From: an uncultured Clostridia bacterium
GTDB lineage: Bacteria; Bacillota; Clostridia; Oscillospirales; Ruminococcaceae
NCBI GenBank assembly: GCA_947625335.1
Contig: CANQNY010000002.1
Coordinates: 1-57,813 of the forward strand
Length of the DNA stretch: 57,813 nucleotides
Reading direction: 5' to 3'
Positions 18,146 to 28,349 of the stretch are shown here, in pieces; within the stretch, counting starts at the first letter, position 1, and each line of letters starts with the position of its first letter. The notes beneath the pieces were generated by a model. It searched no databases. It saw only the letters and a program-made list of their open reading frames with translations, and had not been told where the DNA came from. The translations under genes and the position numbers were made by a program.

Positions 18146-20524
18146 ATGAACTACGGCTATTTTGACGAGCAAAACAGGGAGTACGTCATAACCCGCCCCG
18201 ACACTCCCGCGCCTTGGGCGAATTATCTCGGCTCGCCCGAATACGGCGCGATTATTTCCAACAACGCCGCGGGGTACAGCTTTGAAAAAAGCGGCGCGAA
18301 GGGGAGAATTCTCCGCTATCGCTTTAATTCTCTGTCAAACGACCTTCCGGGACGCTATATCTACATCAAAGACCGCGAGGACGGCGATTTCTGGAGCGCG
18401 TCGTGGTCTCCCGTGTGCAAGCCGCTTTCGGAGTATAAAAGCGAATGCCGCCACGGCACGGCTTACACGGTGATTTCCTCGGAATACAAGGGAATTTGCG
18501 CCGAAACGACATATTATGTTCCGCTTGACAAGACCTACGAGGTCTGGGCGGCAAAAATTACCAACAAAAGCGACCGCGCGAGAAAAATCTCCGTCACGGG
18601 CGCGTGCGAATTCGTAAACGAGAATTATTACGAGCAGGATCAGATAAACCTGCAATATACGCTGTTTATCACGCATACCTACTTCAAGGACAAATTCATT
18701 CTCCAGCGGCAAAACGAGCTTCAGGGCGGAATTTCCCGTTTTTTCGGTCTGGCGAAAGCAAACGTTTCGGCATACTGCGGCGACCGCGACGCGTTTCTCG
18801 GAAATTACAGGAACTACGGAAATCCCGTCGGCGTTGAAGAGGGGCTTTCGGGGGAGCTTAATTACTGCGGGAACTCCGTCGGCGCACTTCAAAGCGATGT
18901 TGAGCTTGCCCCGAACGAAACAAGGGAGTTTGTTTTTATTGTCGGGCAAAAGGACGAAACAAAGGCTGCCGAAATTATCGAACGGTACGAAAACTCCGAC
19001 GCGGTCCGCGAGGAAATATCCGAGCTGAAAGAATTTTGGCATAAAAAGCTTGACAATTTCACCGTTCACACGCCCGATTCCGATTTCAACAACATGGTAA
19101 ACACTTGGAACGCCTACAACTGCTTTATCACGTTTATCTGGTCGAGGGCGGCGTCGTTCAGCTACTGCGGACTGCGAAACGGTTTCGGTTACCGCGATAC
19201 CGTTCAGGATATTCAGGGAATTATTCATCTGGCTCCCGAAATGGCGAAAAAGCAGATAGAATTTATGCTGTCGGCGCAGGTGACAAACGGCGCAGGACTG
19301 CCGCTGGTAAAATACACCCACAATCCCGGTCACGAAAACACCCCCGACGACCCCGAATACGTCAAGGAAACGGGGCACCCGTCCTACCGCGCGGACGACG
19401 CTTTGTGGCTGTTTCCGACTATCGCGAAATATATCGGCGAGAGCGGCGATACGGCGTTTCTTGACGAGGAAATTTACTTTGCCGACAACGGCGAAAAGGG
19501 CACGGTGTACGAGCATTTAAAACGCGCGGTAATGTTCTCCATGAACAACTTAGGCGTTCACGGAATGCCCGCGGGACTTCACGCCGACTGGAACGACTGC
19601 CTGCGGCTCGGAAAACACGGAGAAAGCACGTTTGTGGCGTTCCAACTGGTATACGCCGTCAAAATTCTCCGCGAATACGCCGAACTTAAAGCCGATACCG
19701 GTTATATAAAATACCTTGACGAAATACGCGAAAAGCTGTGTACAGCACTTCGCGACTGCTGGAACGTCGACCGCTTTATACGCGGGTACAAGGAGGACGG
19801 CACGGTTATCGGAAAGCGTTCGGACGCAGAGGCGTCGATGTGGCTTAATCCCCAGAGCTGGGCGGTAATTTCGGGATTTGCGGACGAGGAGCAGGGAAAA
19901 ACCGCCCTCGACAGCGTTTTCTCGGAACTCAACACCCCTTACGGCGCAATGGTCATGTACCCGCCGTATGAAAATCACGCGTTTGAGGGCGCGCTTATGC
20001 ATTGTTTTAACAGGTGCGTTAAGGAAAACGCGGGAATTTTCTCGCAGCCGCAGGGCTGGCTTATTCTCGCGGAGGCGCTGCTCGGACGCGGCGATATGGC
20101 GTATATGTACTGGAAAGAGGCTGCTCCCGCGACTTATAACGATTTCGCGGAAAAACGCTGCCTTGAACCTTACGTTTTCGGGCAGTTTGTCGAGGGCAAG
20201 GACAGCCCGTTTGCAGGCAGAGCGCATGTTCATTGGCTTACGGGAACGGCGTCTACCGTTATGGTGGGAACTGTGGAGGGAATTCTCGGACTTCGCCCGA
20301 ACGCCAAGGGGCTTGTTATCGACCCGTCAATCCCGTCGGAATGGACAGAATTCACCATGCAAAAGACATTCCGCAAAAAACGGCTCGATATTACCGTCAA
20401 AAACCCGCAGGGCTCGTGTCACGGCGTAAAGGCTGTTTATCTCAACGGCAAGCAGCTTTCGGAAAATCTTATTACCGAAGAAATGCTTAGCGATACAAAC
20501 GAAATTGTCGTGGAAATGTCATAA
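18146..20524 (+). CDS. GH94 glycoside phosphorylase (cellobiose/chitobiose phosphorylase family)
   Basis: MNYGYFDEQNREYVITRPDTPAPWANYLGSPEYGAIISNNAAGYSF; GFGYRDTVQDIQGI; GLHADWNDCLRLG; HVHWLTGTASTVMV. Confidence 0.93.
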   Translation: MNYGYFDEQNREYVITRPDTPAPWANYLGSPEYGAIISNNAAGYSFEKSGAKGRILRYRFNSLSNDLPGRYIYIKDREDGDFWSASWSPVCKPLSEYKSECRHGTAYTVISSEYKGICAETTYYVPLDKTYEVWAAKITNKSDRARKISVTGACEFVNENYYEQDQINLQYTLFITHTYFKDKFILQRQNELQGGISRFFGLAKANVSAYCGDRDAFLGNYRNYGNPVGVEEGLSGELNYCGNSVGALQSDVELAPNETREFVFIVGQKDETKAAEIIERYENSDAVREEISELKEFWHKKLDNFTVHTPDSDFNNMVNTWNAYNCFITFIWSRAASFSYCGLRNGFGYRDTVQDIQGIIHLAPEMAKKQIEFMLSAQVTNGAGLPLVKYTHNPGHENTPDDPEYVKETGHPSYRADDALWLFPTIAKYIGESGDTAFLDEEIYFADNGEKGTVYEHLKRAVMFSMNNLGVHGMPAGLHADWNDCLRLGKHGESTFVAFQLVYAVKILREYAELKADTGYIKYLDEIREKLCTALRDCWNVDRFIRGYKEDGTVIGKRSDAEASMWLNPQSWAVISGFADEEQGKTALDSVFSELNTPYGAMVMYPPYENHAFEGALMHCFNRCVKENAGIFSQPQGWLILAEALLGRGDMAYMYWKEAAPATYNDFAEKRCLEPYVFGQFVEGKDSPFAGRAHVHWLTGTASTVMVGTVEGILGLRPNAKGLVIDPSIPSEWTEFTMQKTFRKKRLDITVKNPQGSCHGVKAVYLNGKQLSENLITEEMLSDTNEIVVEMS

Positions 20525-20540
20525 AAAACATATTTTTCCA

Positions 20541-20572
20541 AAGCCGCGCAGCGAGATACTGCGCGGTTTGTG
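20541..20572 (+). terminator. Rho-independent terminator after GH94 gene
   Basis: ccgcgcag/ctgcgcgg stem 20544-20551/20559-20566 then T-rich. Confidence 0.65.
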
Positions 20573-20642
20573 TGTTATGTGGGTAGTTATTAACCAAATG
20601 TCGAAAAATTTGTGCAAAACGTTAAAAATAGTCAGATTACCC

Positions 20643-20671
20643 TTGACAGAGAATTAAAGCTGTTGTAAAAT
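20643..20671 (+). promoter_or_regulatory. Putative sigma-70 promoter of MCP gene
   Basis: TTGACA-N17-TAAAAT. Confidence 0.55.
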
Positions 20672-20709
20672 TATAATGTGTTTTAGAACAAAAATGGAGG
20701 TTAGCTGAT

Positions 20710-22698
20710 ATGAACGGAAAGAAAAAAAGCCTGCTTAACAGCATATTGATTTCGTCCGTCGGAATTCTCACCGCCGTGCTGGTTGTAATATGCGTTATAT
20801 ATTCGGTTTGTGTGAATTATCAATACACTAAATCGATAAAGGCGAATTTGTACAACACCGTTGCGACAGAATCCGAAAAAATGAACACGTGGTTTACAAA
20901 GCATGTTGCGCTTGCGGATGATCTCGCAAAGGCGGTCGTGCGCGAAAACCTTCACGGCGAAGAGCTTGAAGATTATTTGTACAACGTGTCAATGGCGTCC
21001 TCCGCCTCCATTATGAATAACTATTTTGCGTGGGAGACCGACCCTAAGGGCGTTATGGCGTGCGGAAAATACCCCGTTGACTCCGATTATGTATCGCAGG
21101 AGCGCGGCTGGTACAAAAACGCGATCGCCGCGGGCGGCACTATCATCACCGCGCCGTATGTCGACGCGATTACGGGCGCGCTGGTTATTACTATCGCAAC
21201 ACCCGCGTTTGACGAGTCGGGGAAAGCTGTGGGCGTGTGCGGTCTGGACGTTGAGATAAACGAGCTTGTTTCCCTTACGCAGAATTTGAAAGCCGACAAC
21301 AGCGGCTATGCGGTGCTGGTTGACGACTCGAACAACATTGTCGTTCACGCGACAAATCAGGATTATTCCTACCACGTTGACGGGCAGACCGAGGTTATCA
21401 CTCCGCTTACGGATATTGCTCCCATTTTCAGCAAGGTTTTAGAGTCCGTTGACAGCACGGACATTCTCTCCGGCAACATCGACGGCGGAAAGCACTATTT
21501 CCCGATAGTTTCCATCGGCGACACCAACTGGAAAGTGCTTTATGTCGCGAATTACAGCGAAGCAGTCGCTCCCCTTACGAGCATAATCGTACTTACGATA
21601 ATCGTGTCTGCGGTGTTTATCCTGCTGGGCGGACTGTTTTTCTTCTTTAAGTTCACAACAAGGCTTAAACCGCTTTCCGATATTGAACATATAGTTACAA
21701 ATATGTCGCAGGGCGTTCTTGACCACCGTTATCCGAAATGTCAGAACGACGAAATAGGCACTATCTGCGCGGCTTTGCAGCAAACGAATAACTCGCTGAA
21801 AGCCTACATAGACGAAATAGGCAGAATTCTCGAACGCATGGCAAACGGCAACTTTACCTACAACAGCAATATCACTTTCGTGGGCGAATTTACTGCTATT
21901 CAGACCTCTATACAGAATATCTGCGGCGCGCTGCAAAAGACTTTTTCGCAGCTTGGCGGCGTTGCGGAGGAAATCGCGGGCGGCTCGCACAACGTATCTC
22001 AGGGCGCGAACGAAATCGCAAGAGCGGTCGTGGACGAAACGGGTCTTATCGACAACGTTTCCTCGTCGCTTGAAGATATAAGCCGCCGCGTTTCGCAGTC
22101 GGCAGAAAATGCGTCGGGCGTTAAGGTCCGCACCGCAAACGCTACCAAAAAGGTTGAGGACAGCAACAGAAAGATGCAGGATATGCTCCAGATTATGAAC
22201 AGCATTTCCGAATTGACTACCGAAATTGTAAAAATTAACGCTACTATTGAAGATATTGCGTTCCAGACGAACATTCTCGCGCTTAACGCGTCGATCGAGG
22301 CGGCAAGAGCGGGAGCTGCGGGCAAGGGCTTTGCGGTCGTTGCAGAGGAAGTCAGAAATCTGGCGTCCAAGTCCAGCGAGGCGTCAAGCTCCACCAGCAA
22401 GCTTATCGAACAGACCGTTCAGTCTATCCAAAGCGGTACTACAGCCGCAAACGAGACCGCAGCTGTGCTTGACGAGGTAGTTGAGGAAACAGTGGCGATA
22501 AGCGACTCCGTAGCGCAAATAGCGGACGTTTCCGAGGAACAGAAGAGTATGCTCTCGCAAATCGTCGTAAAGCTCGAAGAGGTATCGGGAGTTATCCAGT
22601 CCACCGCCGCCACCGCTCAGCAGAGCGCGGCGACAAGCGAAAGCCTCGACAATCAGGTCGATACGCTGCAAAACAGCCTTGCGACGTACAATGTGTGA
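20710..22698 (+). CDS. Methyl-accepting chemotaxis protein (Cache, HAMP, MCP signalling domain)
   Basis: Two TMs, dCache-like sensor, HAMP, hairpin tip [48 protein letters not shown]. Confidence 0.95.
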   Translation: MNGKKKSLLNSILISSVGILTAVLVVICVIYSVCVNYQYTKSIKANLYNTVATESEKMNTWFTKHVALADDLAKAVVRENLHGEELEDYLYNVSMASSASIMNNYFAWETDPKGVMACGKYPVDSDYVSQERGWYKNAIAAGGTIITAPYVDAITGALVITIATPAFDESGKAVGVCGLDVEINELVSLTQNLKADNSGYAVLVDDSNNIVVHATNQDYSYHVDGQTEVITPLTDIAPIFSKVLESVDSTDILSGNIDGGKHYFPIVSIGDTNWKVLYVANYSEAVAPLTSIIVLTIIVSAVFILLGGLFFFFKFTTRLKPLSDIEHIVTNMSQGVLDHRYPKCQNDEIGTICAALQQTNNSLKAYIDEIGRILERMANGNFTYNSNITFVGEFTAIQTSIQNICGALQKTFSQLGGVAEEIAGGSHNVSQGANEIARAVVDETGLIDNVSSSLEDISRRVSQSAENASGVKVRTANATKKVEDSNRKMQDMLQIMNSISELTTEIVKINATIEDIAFQTNILALNASIEAARAGAAGKGFAVVAEEVRNLASKSSEASSSTSKLIEQTVQSIQSGTTAANETAAVLDEVVEETVAISDSVAQIADVSEEQKSMLSQIVVKLEEVSGVIQSTAATAQQSAATSESLDNQVDTLQNSLATYNV

Positions 22699-22721
22699 TA
22701 GCGTAAATGCTGCAATAAATC

Positions 22722-22753
22722 AAAACGCGACGCGGTATGCGCCGCGTTTTTTT
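22722..22753 (+). terminator. Rho-independent terminator after MCP gene
   Basis: aaaacgcg...cgcgttttttt hairpin. Confidence 0.7.
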
Positions 22754-22823
22754 GTATAACCGGGCGTTTCCCCCTTTACAAAACGCGAATTTTGTTGTAC
22801 AATTAAATTATGGGGGTGAGCGG

Positions 22824-23777
22824 GTGGAATTTCCTGTACAACTTCGTGAAAAAATAAACGAGCTCGCGCAAAACGCCGATATAAAGCAGCTTGCGGCGGC
22901 AGCGGACCGCCTGTCGGAGAATTACCGCCGCGAAAACGGCTTTTCGGCTGCCGACAAGACCGAAATTCTAGCGTATGCCGCGGTGAGAATGCCCGCGACG
23001 TTTGCGGCGGTAAGCAGGGCTCTGGAACTGTCGCTGGAGCGTTTCGGCGGGGAGATAAGCTCGGTTCTGGACGCGGGCGCGGGTACGGGAGCGGGCGCGG
23101 TTTCGGCGGCATTGCTGACGGACTGCGGGAAAATCACCTGCGTTGAGCGAGAGAGGAATATGATAGCCTTGGGCGGGGAATTTCTCGACTGTATGGGCAT
23201 TTCCGCCGAATGGGAACAGCTTGACATTTCGCATATTGCCGAAAGCTCCGCAGACCTTGTAATTTGTTCGTACTGCTTGAACGAATTGCCCGAATGCTCC
23301 CGCGAAAACGCCGAAAACGCGCTTTGCAAAGCCGCGAAAAAGCTGCTGGTTATCGTAGAGCCGGGGACTCCGAAGGCGTTTAGAGAGCTTTTGCAGACAC
23401 GCGAAAGACTGTCAAAAAACGGCATGAAAATCTTAGCTCCCTGCACATTCGAGGGGGAGTGCGCGCTCCCATCGGACGACTGGTGTCACTTTACGGCGCG
23501 CGCCGCGAGAACATCACTCCACAAGCGTTTGAAACACGCCGACGTGCCATACGAGGACGAGAAATTCTGCTTTCTGGCGGCGGCAAGGGAGAATTTCCCC
23601 TGCGCCGATATGCAAAGGATTATCCGCAGACCCGTTATCGTCTCGGGGAGGGTATCTCTGCGGCTGTGCGGAGCGGACGGCGTAAGAGATATTGTTGTCA
23701 CGCGAAAAGATAAGCGTTTTAAGGCGGCAAGGAAAGCCGACACGGGGGATTTGTTCCCGAATGAAAATAAGGAGTAA
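22824..23777 (+). CDS. Small ribosomal subunit Rsm22-like SAM methyltransferase (GTG start)
   Basis: VLDAGAGTGAGAVSAALLTDCGKITCVERERNMIALG, DLVICSYCLNEL, LVIVEPGTPKAF; ribosome-binding-like gggggtgag before GTG 22824. Confidence 0.75.
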   Translation: MEFPVQLREKINELAQNADIKQLAAAADRLSENYRRENGFSAADKTEILAYAAVRMPATFAAVSRALELSLERFGGEISSVLDAGAGTGAGAVSAALLTDCGKITCVERERNMIALGGEFLDCMGISAEWEQLDISHIAESSADLVICSYCLNELPECSRENAENALCKAAKKLLVIVEPGTPKAFRELLQTRERLSKNGMKILAPCTFEGECALPSDDWCHFTARAARTSLHKRLKHADVPYEDEKFCFLAAARENFPCADMQRIIRRPVIVSGRVSLRLCGADGVRDIVVTRKDKRFKAARKADTGDLFPNENKE

Positions 23778-23780
23778 ATT

Positions 23781-24410
23781 ATGGATATAATCGTTATGAA
23801 AGTCCCGCAGGAACTTAGGTTCGCGGAGGTTGAGGGGTACAAGGGCTGTCTTACCGCGGCAAGGAGAAAAATTGTCGAGCGGAAAAAGTCCGAGGGCGAC
23901 AAAATAAATTCCCTGCTGTCGCAGCTTTTGATACTGTCGGAAATTTCCCGCCGCACGGGAAAGCCCCCGCGGAAAATCTCGTTTCGGCTCGGCACGAACG
24001 GGAAACCCTATCTTCGGGACGGGGAACTCTGGTTTTCGCTGTCGCATACAAGGGGGGCTATAGCGGCGGCGTTCTGCTCCGACAACGAAATCGGCGTTGA
24101 CATAGAACTCCGTTCGAGGAGGATAAACCCCGATATGTACAAGCGCGTTTTATCGGCGGAGGAGCTTTTAAAAACATATTCCGACGCGGATTTTATTCGG
24201 TTCTGGGTGCAGAAAGAGGCTTTTTTAAAGCGTCTGGGGCTTGGAATAACGCGGGATCTTCGCGGGATCGTCGTGCCTAAGCTTCCCGATACAAAGGCAT
24301 ATGATTTTGGGGAATATGTTATCGGGGCGTCGGGCAAGGGCGCGCTGTCGGCAGAAATCTCGGAAATTACGCCCGATGAAATTTTTCAAAGGTTTACTAA
24401 ACTTTTATAA
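23781..24410 (+). CDS. 4'-phosphopantetheinyl transferase (Sfp-type)
   Basis: GKPYLRDGELWFSLSHTRGAIAAAFCSDNEIGVDIELRS ... FIRFWVQKEAFLKRLGLG. Confidence 0.92.
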   Translation: MDIIVMKVPQELRFAEVEGYKGCLTAARRKIVERKKSEGDKINSLLSQLLILSEISRRTGKPPRKISFRLGTNGKPYLRDGELWFSLSHTRGAIAAAFCSDNEIGVDIELRSRRINPDMYKRVLSAEELLKTYSDADFIRFWVQKEAFLKRLGLGITRDLRGIVVPKLPDTKAYDFGEYVIGASGKGALSAEISEITPDEIFQRFTKLL

Positions 24411-24416
24411 CAACGC

Positions 24417-24445
24417 TTGCAAAAAATACCGAATTGTGTTATAAT
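24417..24445 (+). promoter_or_regulatory. Putative sigma-70 promoter of der
   Basis: TTGCAA-N17-TATAAT. Confidence 0.6.
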
Positions 24446-24497
24446 AGAATATAGTGTATTTGTTGCTTAATAAACAGGTTATCGAAAGGAAAATAAA

Positions 24498-25817
24498 ATG
24501 CAGTTAGTTGCGATTGTCGGACGTCCGAACGTCGGGAAGTCCACGCTTTTTAATAAATTAGTCGGAAAACGGCTGTCCATTGTGGACGATACGCCCGGCG
24601 TTACGCGGGACAGGATTTACAGCCGATGCGAGTGGCTGAACCGCGAATTTATGCTGATAGATACCGGCGGTATAGAGCCCGAAAGCAGCGACGTTATTCT
24701 CGCGCAAATGCGGGAGCAGGCTATGCTTGCTATAGAGTCGGCGGACTGCATTATTTTCGTCGTAGACCTTACGGCGGGAGTTACCGCAAGCGACGCAGAC
24801 GTGGCGACTATGCTTACCAAAAGCGGAAAACCCGTGGTGCTGGCGGTGAATAAGGACGATAATATCGGCGAAGTGCCGCCCGAGTTTTACGAGTTCTATA
24901 ATCTCGGGTTGGGAGACCCTATTGCAATTTCGGCGGTGCACGGTCACGGCACGGGAGATCTGCTGGACGCGGTTTTTGAGAAACTTCCGCCCGAAGATAC
25001 CGAGCCATACGACGACAGCGCGATAAAAGTCGCCGTTATCGGAAAACCGAACGTCGGGAAATCCTCGCTTGTGAATTACATCACGGGCTCGGCGCGGTCG
25101 ATAGTTTCGGATATTGCGGGGACTACCCGCGACGCGGTTGACAGCAAGGTTGTCCGCGGGGAAAACAAGTATGTTTTTATCGATACCGCAGGCATTCGCC
25201 GAAAAGCAAAGGTTACCGAAAACATAGAGCATTTCAGCGTGCTGAGGGCTCTTATGGCGGTGGACCGCGCGGACGTGTGCGTGGTGATGATAGACGCGGA
25301 AGTCGGATTCACCGAGCAGGACAGCAAGGTCGCGGGATATGCTCACGACAAGGGCAGAGCGGTGGTAATTGCTGTAAATAAATGGGACGCGGTTACGGAC
25401 AAGAACGATAAGACCATGTCGGAATTTACCAAAAAGCTGCAAAACGACTTCTCGTTTATGAGTTACGCGCCGTTTGTGTTTATCTCCGCAAAGACGGGCA
25501 GCCGCGTGGATAAGCTGTTCGAGCTTATCGACATCGTTCACGAGCAGCATTCTCGAAGAATTTCGACGGGCGTGCTGAACGATATGCTAAGCTATGCGAC
25601 ATCGCGGGTTCAGCCGCCGTCCGACAAGGGAAAGCGGCTTAAGCTCTACTATATGACGCAGGCGTCGACTAATCCGCCGAATTTTGTGGTGTTCTGCAAC
25701 AGCAAGGATTTGTTTCATTATTCATATCAGCGTTATATCGAAAATCAAATTCGCGAAACATTCGGGCTTGACAAAACGCCGATAAAGCTTACCGTGCGTG
25801 AAAGAGGCGAACAATGA
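24498..25817 (+). CDS. der: Ribosome biogenesis GTPase Der (EngA)
   Basis: Two G domains: AIVGRPNVGKSTLFNKLVG and AVIGKPNVGKSSLVNYITG; KH-like C-terminus. Confidence 0.97.
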   Translation: MQLVAIVGRPNVGKSTLFNKLVGKRLSIVDDTPGVTRDRIYSRCEWLNREFMLIDTGGIEPESSDVILAQMREQAMLAIESADCIIFVVDLTAGVTASDADVATMLTKSGKPVVLAVNKDDNIGEVPPEFYEFYNLGLGDPIAISAVHGHGTGDLLDAVFEKLPPEDTEPYDDSAIKVAVIGKPNVGKSSLVNYITGSARSIVSDIAGTTRDAVDSKVVRGENKYVFIDTAGIRRKAKVTENIEHFSVLRALMAVDRADVCVVMIDAEVGFTEQDSKVAGYAHDKGRAVVIAVNKWDAVTDKNDKTMSEFTKKLQNDFSFMSYAPFVFISAKTGSRVDKLFELIDIVHEQHSRRISTGVLNDMLSYATSRVQPPSDKGKRLKLYYMTQASTNPPNFVVFCNSKDLFHYSYQRYIENQIRETFGLDKTPIKLTVRERGEQ

Positions 25818-26365
25818 AAAAAATAATCTCCGATTTTCGGAGAGCATACCGCAAGAAAATAATTTTCTACTGGGCGGAATTCGCGGTGATAGCTCTGGGA
25901 CTTACGCTGTCGGGGGCGGTCGTTCGCGAAAAAACGCGCATTATAGCATGGGTTGTGCTGGCGGGGCTGCTGTTGCTGACGATTTGGGTCACGATAAGCA
26001 CGCTTTCCGCGCCGAGAAAATTCTCGAAAAAGCTCTCCCGGCTGCCCGAAAAAACAAGGGAGAAAATCCTCGCCGACTACGGGACGACGAAAGACATGGG
26101 CGGGCGTTGGTTTCTGGAGGAATATGTTTTATTCTACCGAAACCGAAAAATCGAGCTTTTGAGATACGACGAGATACGCTCCGCCGAGCCGAAGGGATTT
26201 AGTCTTGAACTTAGGCTGCTCGACGGGAAAAAGGCACTTATGCCCGTAGGTCCTGCGGAAAATCCCGCGGTGCTGATTGCAGCGCTTAGGAGCAGAAATC
26301 CGCAGATAAGCGCGATGTTAAACGGCAAGGTTATCGAAAAAATGGAAAATAAAAGCAATGAATAA
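25814..26365 (+). CDS. Hypothetical two-TM membrane protein
   Basis: ORF overlapping der stop by 4 nt; two hydrophobic segments then soluble domain. Confidence 0.7.
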   Translation: MKKIISDFRRAYRKKIIFYWAEFAVIALGLTLSGAVVREKTRIIAWVVLAGLLLLTIWVTISTLSAPRKFSKKLSRLPEKTREKILADYGTTKDMGGRWFLEEYVLFYRNRKIELLRYDEIRSAEPKGFSLELRLLDGKKALMPVGPAENPAVLIAALRSRNPQISAMLNGKVIEKMENKSNE

Positions 26366-26383
26366 GAGAATAAGAGGGATAAA

Positions 26384-27046
26384 ATGATCTGGTTGTGCTA
26401 TGCGGTAATGCTTGTCGTGCCGTATCTTCTTTCGGGGATAAACACGTCTATCATAGTCGCGAAACTGAAAACCGGCAAGGATATCCGCACTATGGGAAGC
26501 GGAAACGCGGGACTTACAAACACCCTGCGCGTACTCGGAAAGGGTGCTGCGGGGATAGTGCTGCTGGGGGACGTTGCAAAAGCGGCGGTGTCGATACTGC
26601 TGGTAAGACTGGCGTTCAGATTTCTCGGCGGGGTGGATACCGCAGACCCTGCGTCGGGTATGACATGGGTGGAATATATGGCGGTGTTTATGGCGATAGT
26701 GGGGCATTGTTTTCCGCTGTACTACGGATTTAAGGGCGGGAAAGGCGTTCTGGCGGCAATTTCGGCGATTTTCGTCCTCGACTGGAGGATAGCCTGCGTG
26801 CTGCTCGGAATATTCATTGTAATAGTAGCGATTTCGAGATATGTATCGCTCGGCAGCGTTATCGCGTCATCCTGCTTTTGCATAGCCTCGCCCTTGTTCG
26901 GGCATTTTCTCGACCACGACCCTGCGTTTATTGCAAACGCGATAATCGGAGCGTTCTGCGCAGGGCTTATCGTTTTCAGGCACAGAGGCAACCTGAAACG
27001 GCTTGCAAACCACACCGAAAAAAAACTCGGCGAAAAGGCGAAATAG
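26384..27046 (+). CDS. plsY: Glycerol-3-phosphate acyltransferase PlsY
   Basis: IRTMGSGNAGLTNTLRVLGKGAAGIVLLGDVAKA; GHCFPLYYGFKGGKGVLAA; HRGNLKRL. Confidence 0.96.
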   Translation: MIWLCYAVMLVVPYLLSGINTSIIVAKLKTGKDIRTMGSGNAGLTNTLRVLGKGAAGIVLLGDVAKAAVSILLVRLAFRFLGGVDTADPASGMTWVEYMAVFMAIVGHCFPLYYGFKGGKGVLAAISAIFVLDWRIACVLLGIFIVIVAISRYVSLGSVIASSCFCIASPLFGHFLDHDPAFIANAIIGAFCAGLIVFRHRGNLKRLANHTEKKLGEKAK

Positions 27047-27065
27047 CGCGAACGTGCTGCGTACT

Positions 27066-27227
27066 GCGGCGGCGGGGGCGGGCGGATTTGCTTTGCAAAT
27101 CCTGAGCCGTAAGGCGCAAAAAACATTTCCCGCTCCGGCGGGAGCGGGAAATGCGCGCTGCAAAGCAGCGCAAGCGCCTTGCGGCTTTGCTCCCGCAAAG
27201 CGGGAGCACGCCCGCCCCCGCCGCCGC
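27066..27227. repeat. 162 bp nested, multi-branched palindromic element
   Basis: Perfect 19 bp outer IR (27066-27084/27209-27227) enclosing hairpins 27085-27101, 27105-27117/27174-27186, 27124-27136/27141-27153, 27155-27171 and 27188-27208. Confidence 0.92.
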
Positions 27228-27248
27228 GAAGAAGGCGTGTACAATAGG

Positions 27249-27268
27249 GGCAGCTCTTCGGAGCTGCC
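27249..27268 (+). other. Perfect 8 bp hairpin with UUCG tetraloop
   Basis: ggcagctc-ttcg-gagctgcc. Confidence 0.8.
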
Positions 27269-27320
27269 TTGGATAGAGGATCACAAAACGGTACTAAATT
27301 TTGTAAAGAGGGGAATGGAT

Positions 27321-28319
27321 ATGGCAAAGATAGCTATACTCGGCTGCGGCTACGGAACGGCTCTGGGAGTGCTGTATTCAAAATACGGTCACGAGGTAAC
27401 TACTTGGACAAAGTTTGAAAGCGAGGCGGAACAGCTGCGCACGGAGCGCGAACATAAACGCCTGCTGCCGGGGGTGAAACTCCCGGATAATCTGGGCGTT
27501 ACCACCGACCCGAAATGCGTTTCGGGAGCGGATATCGTCGTCGTGTGTATTCCGTCGGCATTCTACCGCGAGGCTGTCAAGGCGGTAAAGCCGTATATCT
27601 CGGAAAATACCGTTGTCGTAAACGCCAGCAAGGGCTTGGAAGAGTCGGGCATGCGGCTGTCCGAGGTCATTCGCGGAGAACTTCCTAAAAACCGCGTCGC
27701 GGTGATAACCGGTCCGTGCCATGCGGAGGAAATTGCCCGTTTCGTGCCGACTACCGAGGTCTGCGCGGCATACGACCCCGATACCGCGAAATATATTCAG
27801 GCTACCCTCTCAAACGAGTGTTACAGAATTTATATAAATGACGACGTCGTGGGGTGCGAACTTGGCGGCGTTCTGAAAAATCCTATTGCTCTGGGCTGCG
27901 GAATTGCCCGCGGAATGGGACTTGGCGACAATACCGTCGCCGCTCTTATGACCCGCGGAATGACCGAAATCACGCGGCTTGGCGTGGGGCTTGGCGCGAA
28001 CTGGAAGACCTTTACGGGAATGGCGGGCATTGGCGACCTTATCGTCACCTGCACGTCCCAGCATTCCAGAAATTTCCGCGCAGGTTTTCTTATCGGCAAG
28101 GGAACTCCCGCGGCGGAGGCTGTCAAATCCGTCGGAACGGTGGAGGGTTACCTCAACAGCAAAACCGCTTTTCGGCTTGCAAAAGAACACAACATCGACA
28201 CGCCGATTATTGAACAAATCGTAAACGTCTGCTATAACGGCAGTGATCCGAGAAAGAGCATTACCGCGCTTATGACACGCGAGACAAAGCACGAGCGCGA
28301 GGTTTTCTGGATGGACTGA
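27321..28319 (+). CDS. gpsA: NAD(P)H-dependent glycerol-3-phosphate dehydrogenase
   Basis: MAKIAILGCGYGTALGVLYSKYGHEVTTWTK; GPCHAEEIARFVPTTEV; GGVLKNPIALGCGIARGMGLGDNTVAALMTRG. Confidence 0.96.
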   Translation: MAKIAILGCGYGTALGVLYSKYGHEVTTWTKFESEAEQLRTEREHKRLLPGVKLPDNLGVTTDPKCVSGADIVVVCIPSAFYREAVKAVKPYISENTVVVNASKGLEESGMRLSEVIRGELPKNRVAVITGPCHAEEIARFVPTTEVCAAYDPDTAKYIQATLSNECYRIYINDDVVGCELGGVLKNPIALGCGIARGMGLGDNTVAALMTRGMTEITRLGVGLGANWKTFTGMAGIGDLIVTCTSQHSRNFRAGFLIGKGTPAAEAVKSVGTVEGYLNSKTAFRLAKEHNIDTPIIEQIVNVCYNGSDPRKSITALMTRETKHEREVFWMD

Positions 28320-28349
28320 ACAGCCGTTTTATACGTCAAAGGAGTTGCT

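Noticed and set aside
18335-19516. 393 aa minus-strand ORF
   Set aside because: Shadow ORF opposite the GH94 phosphorylase.
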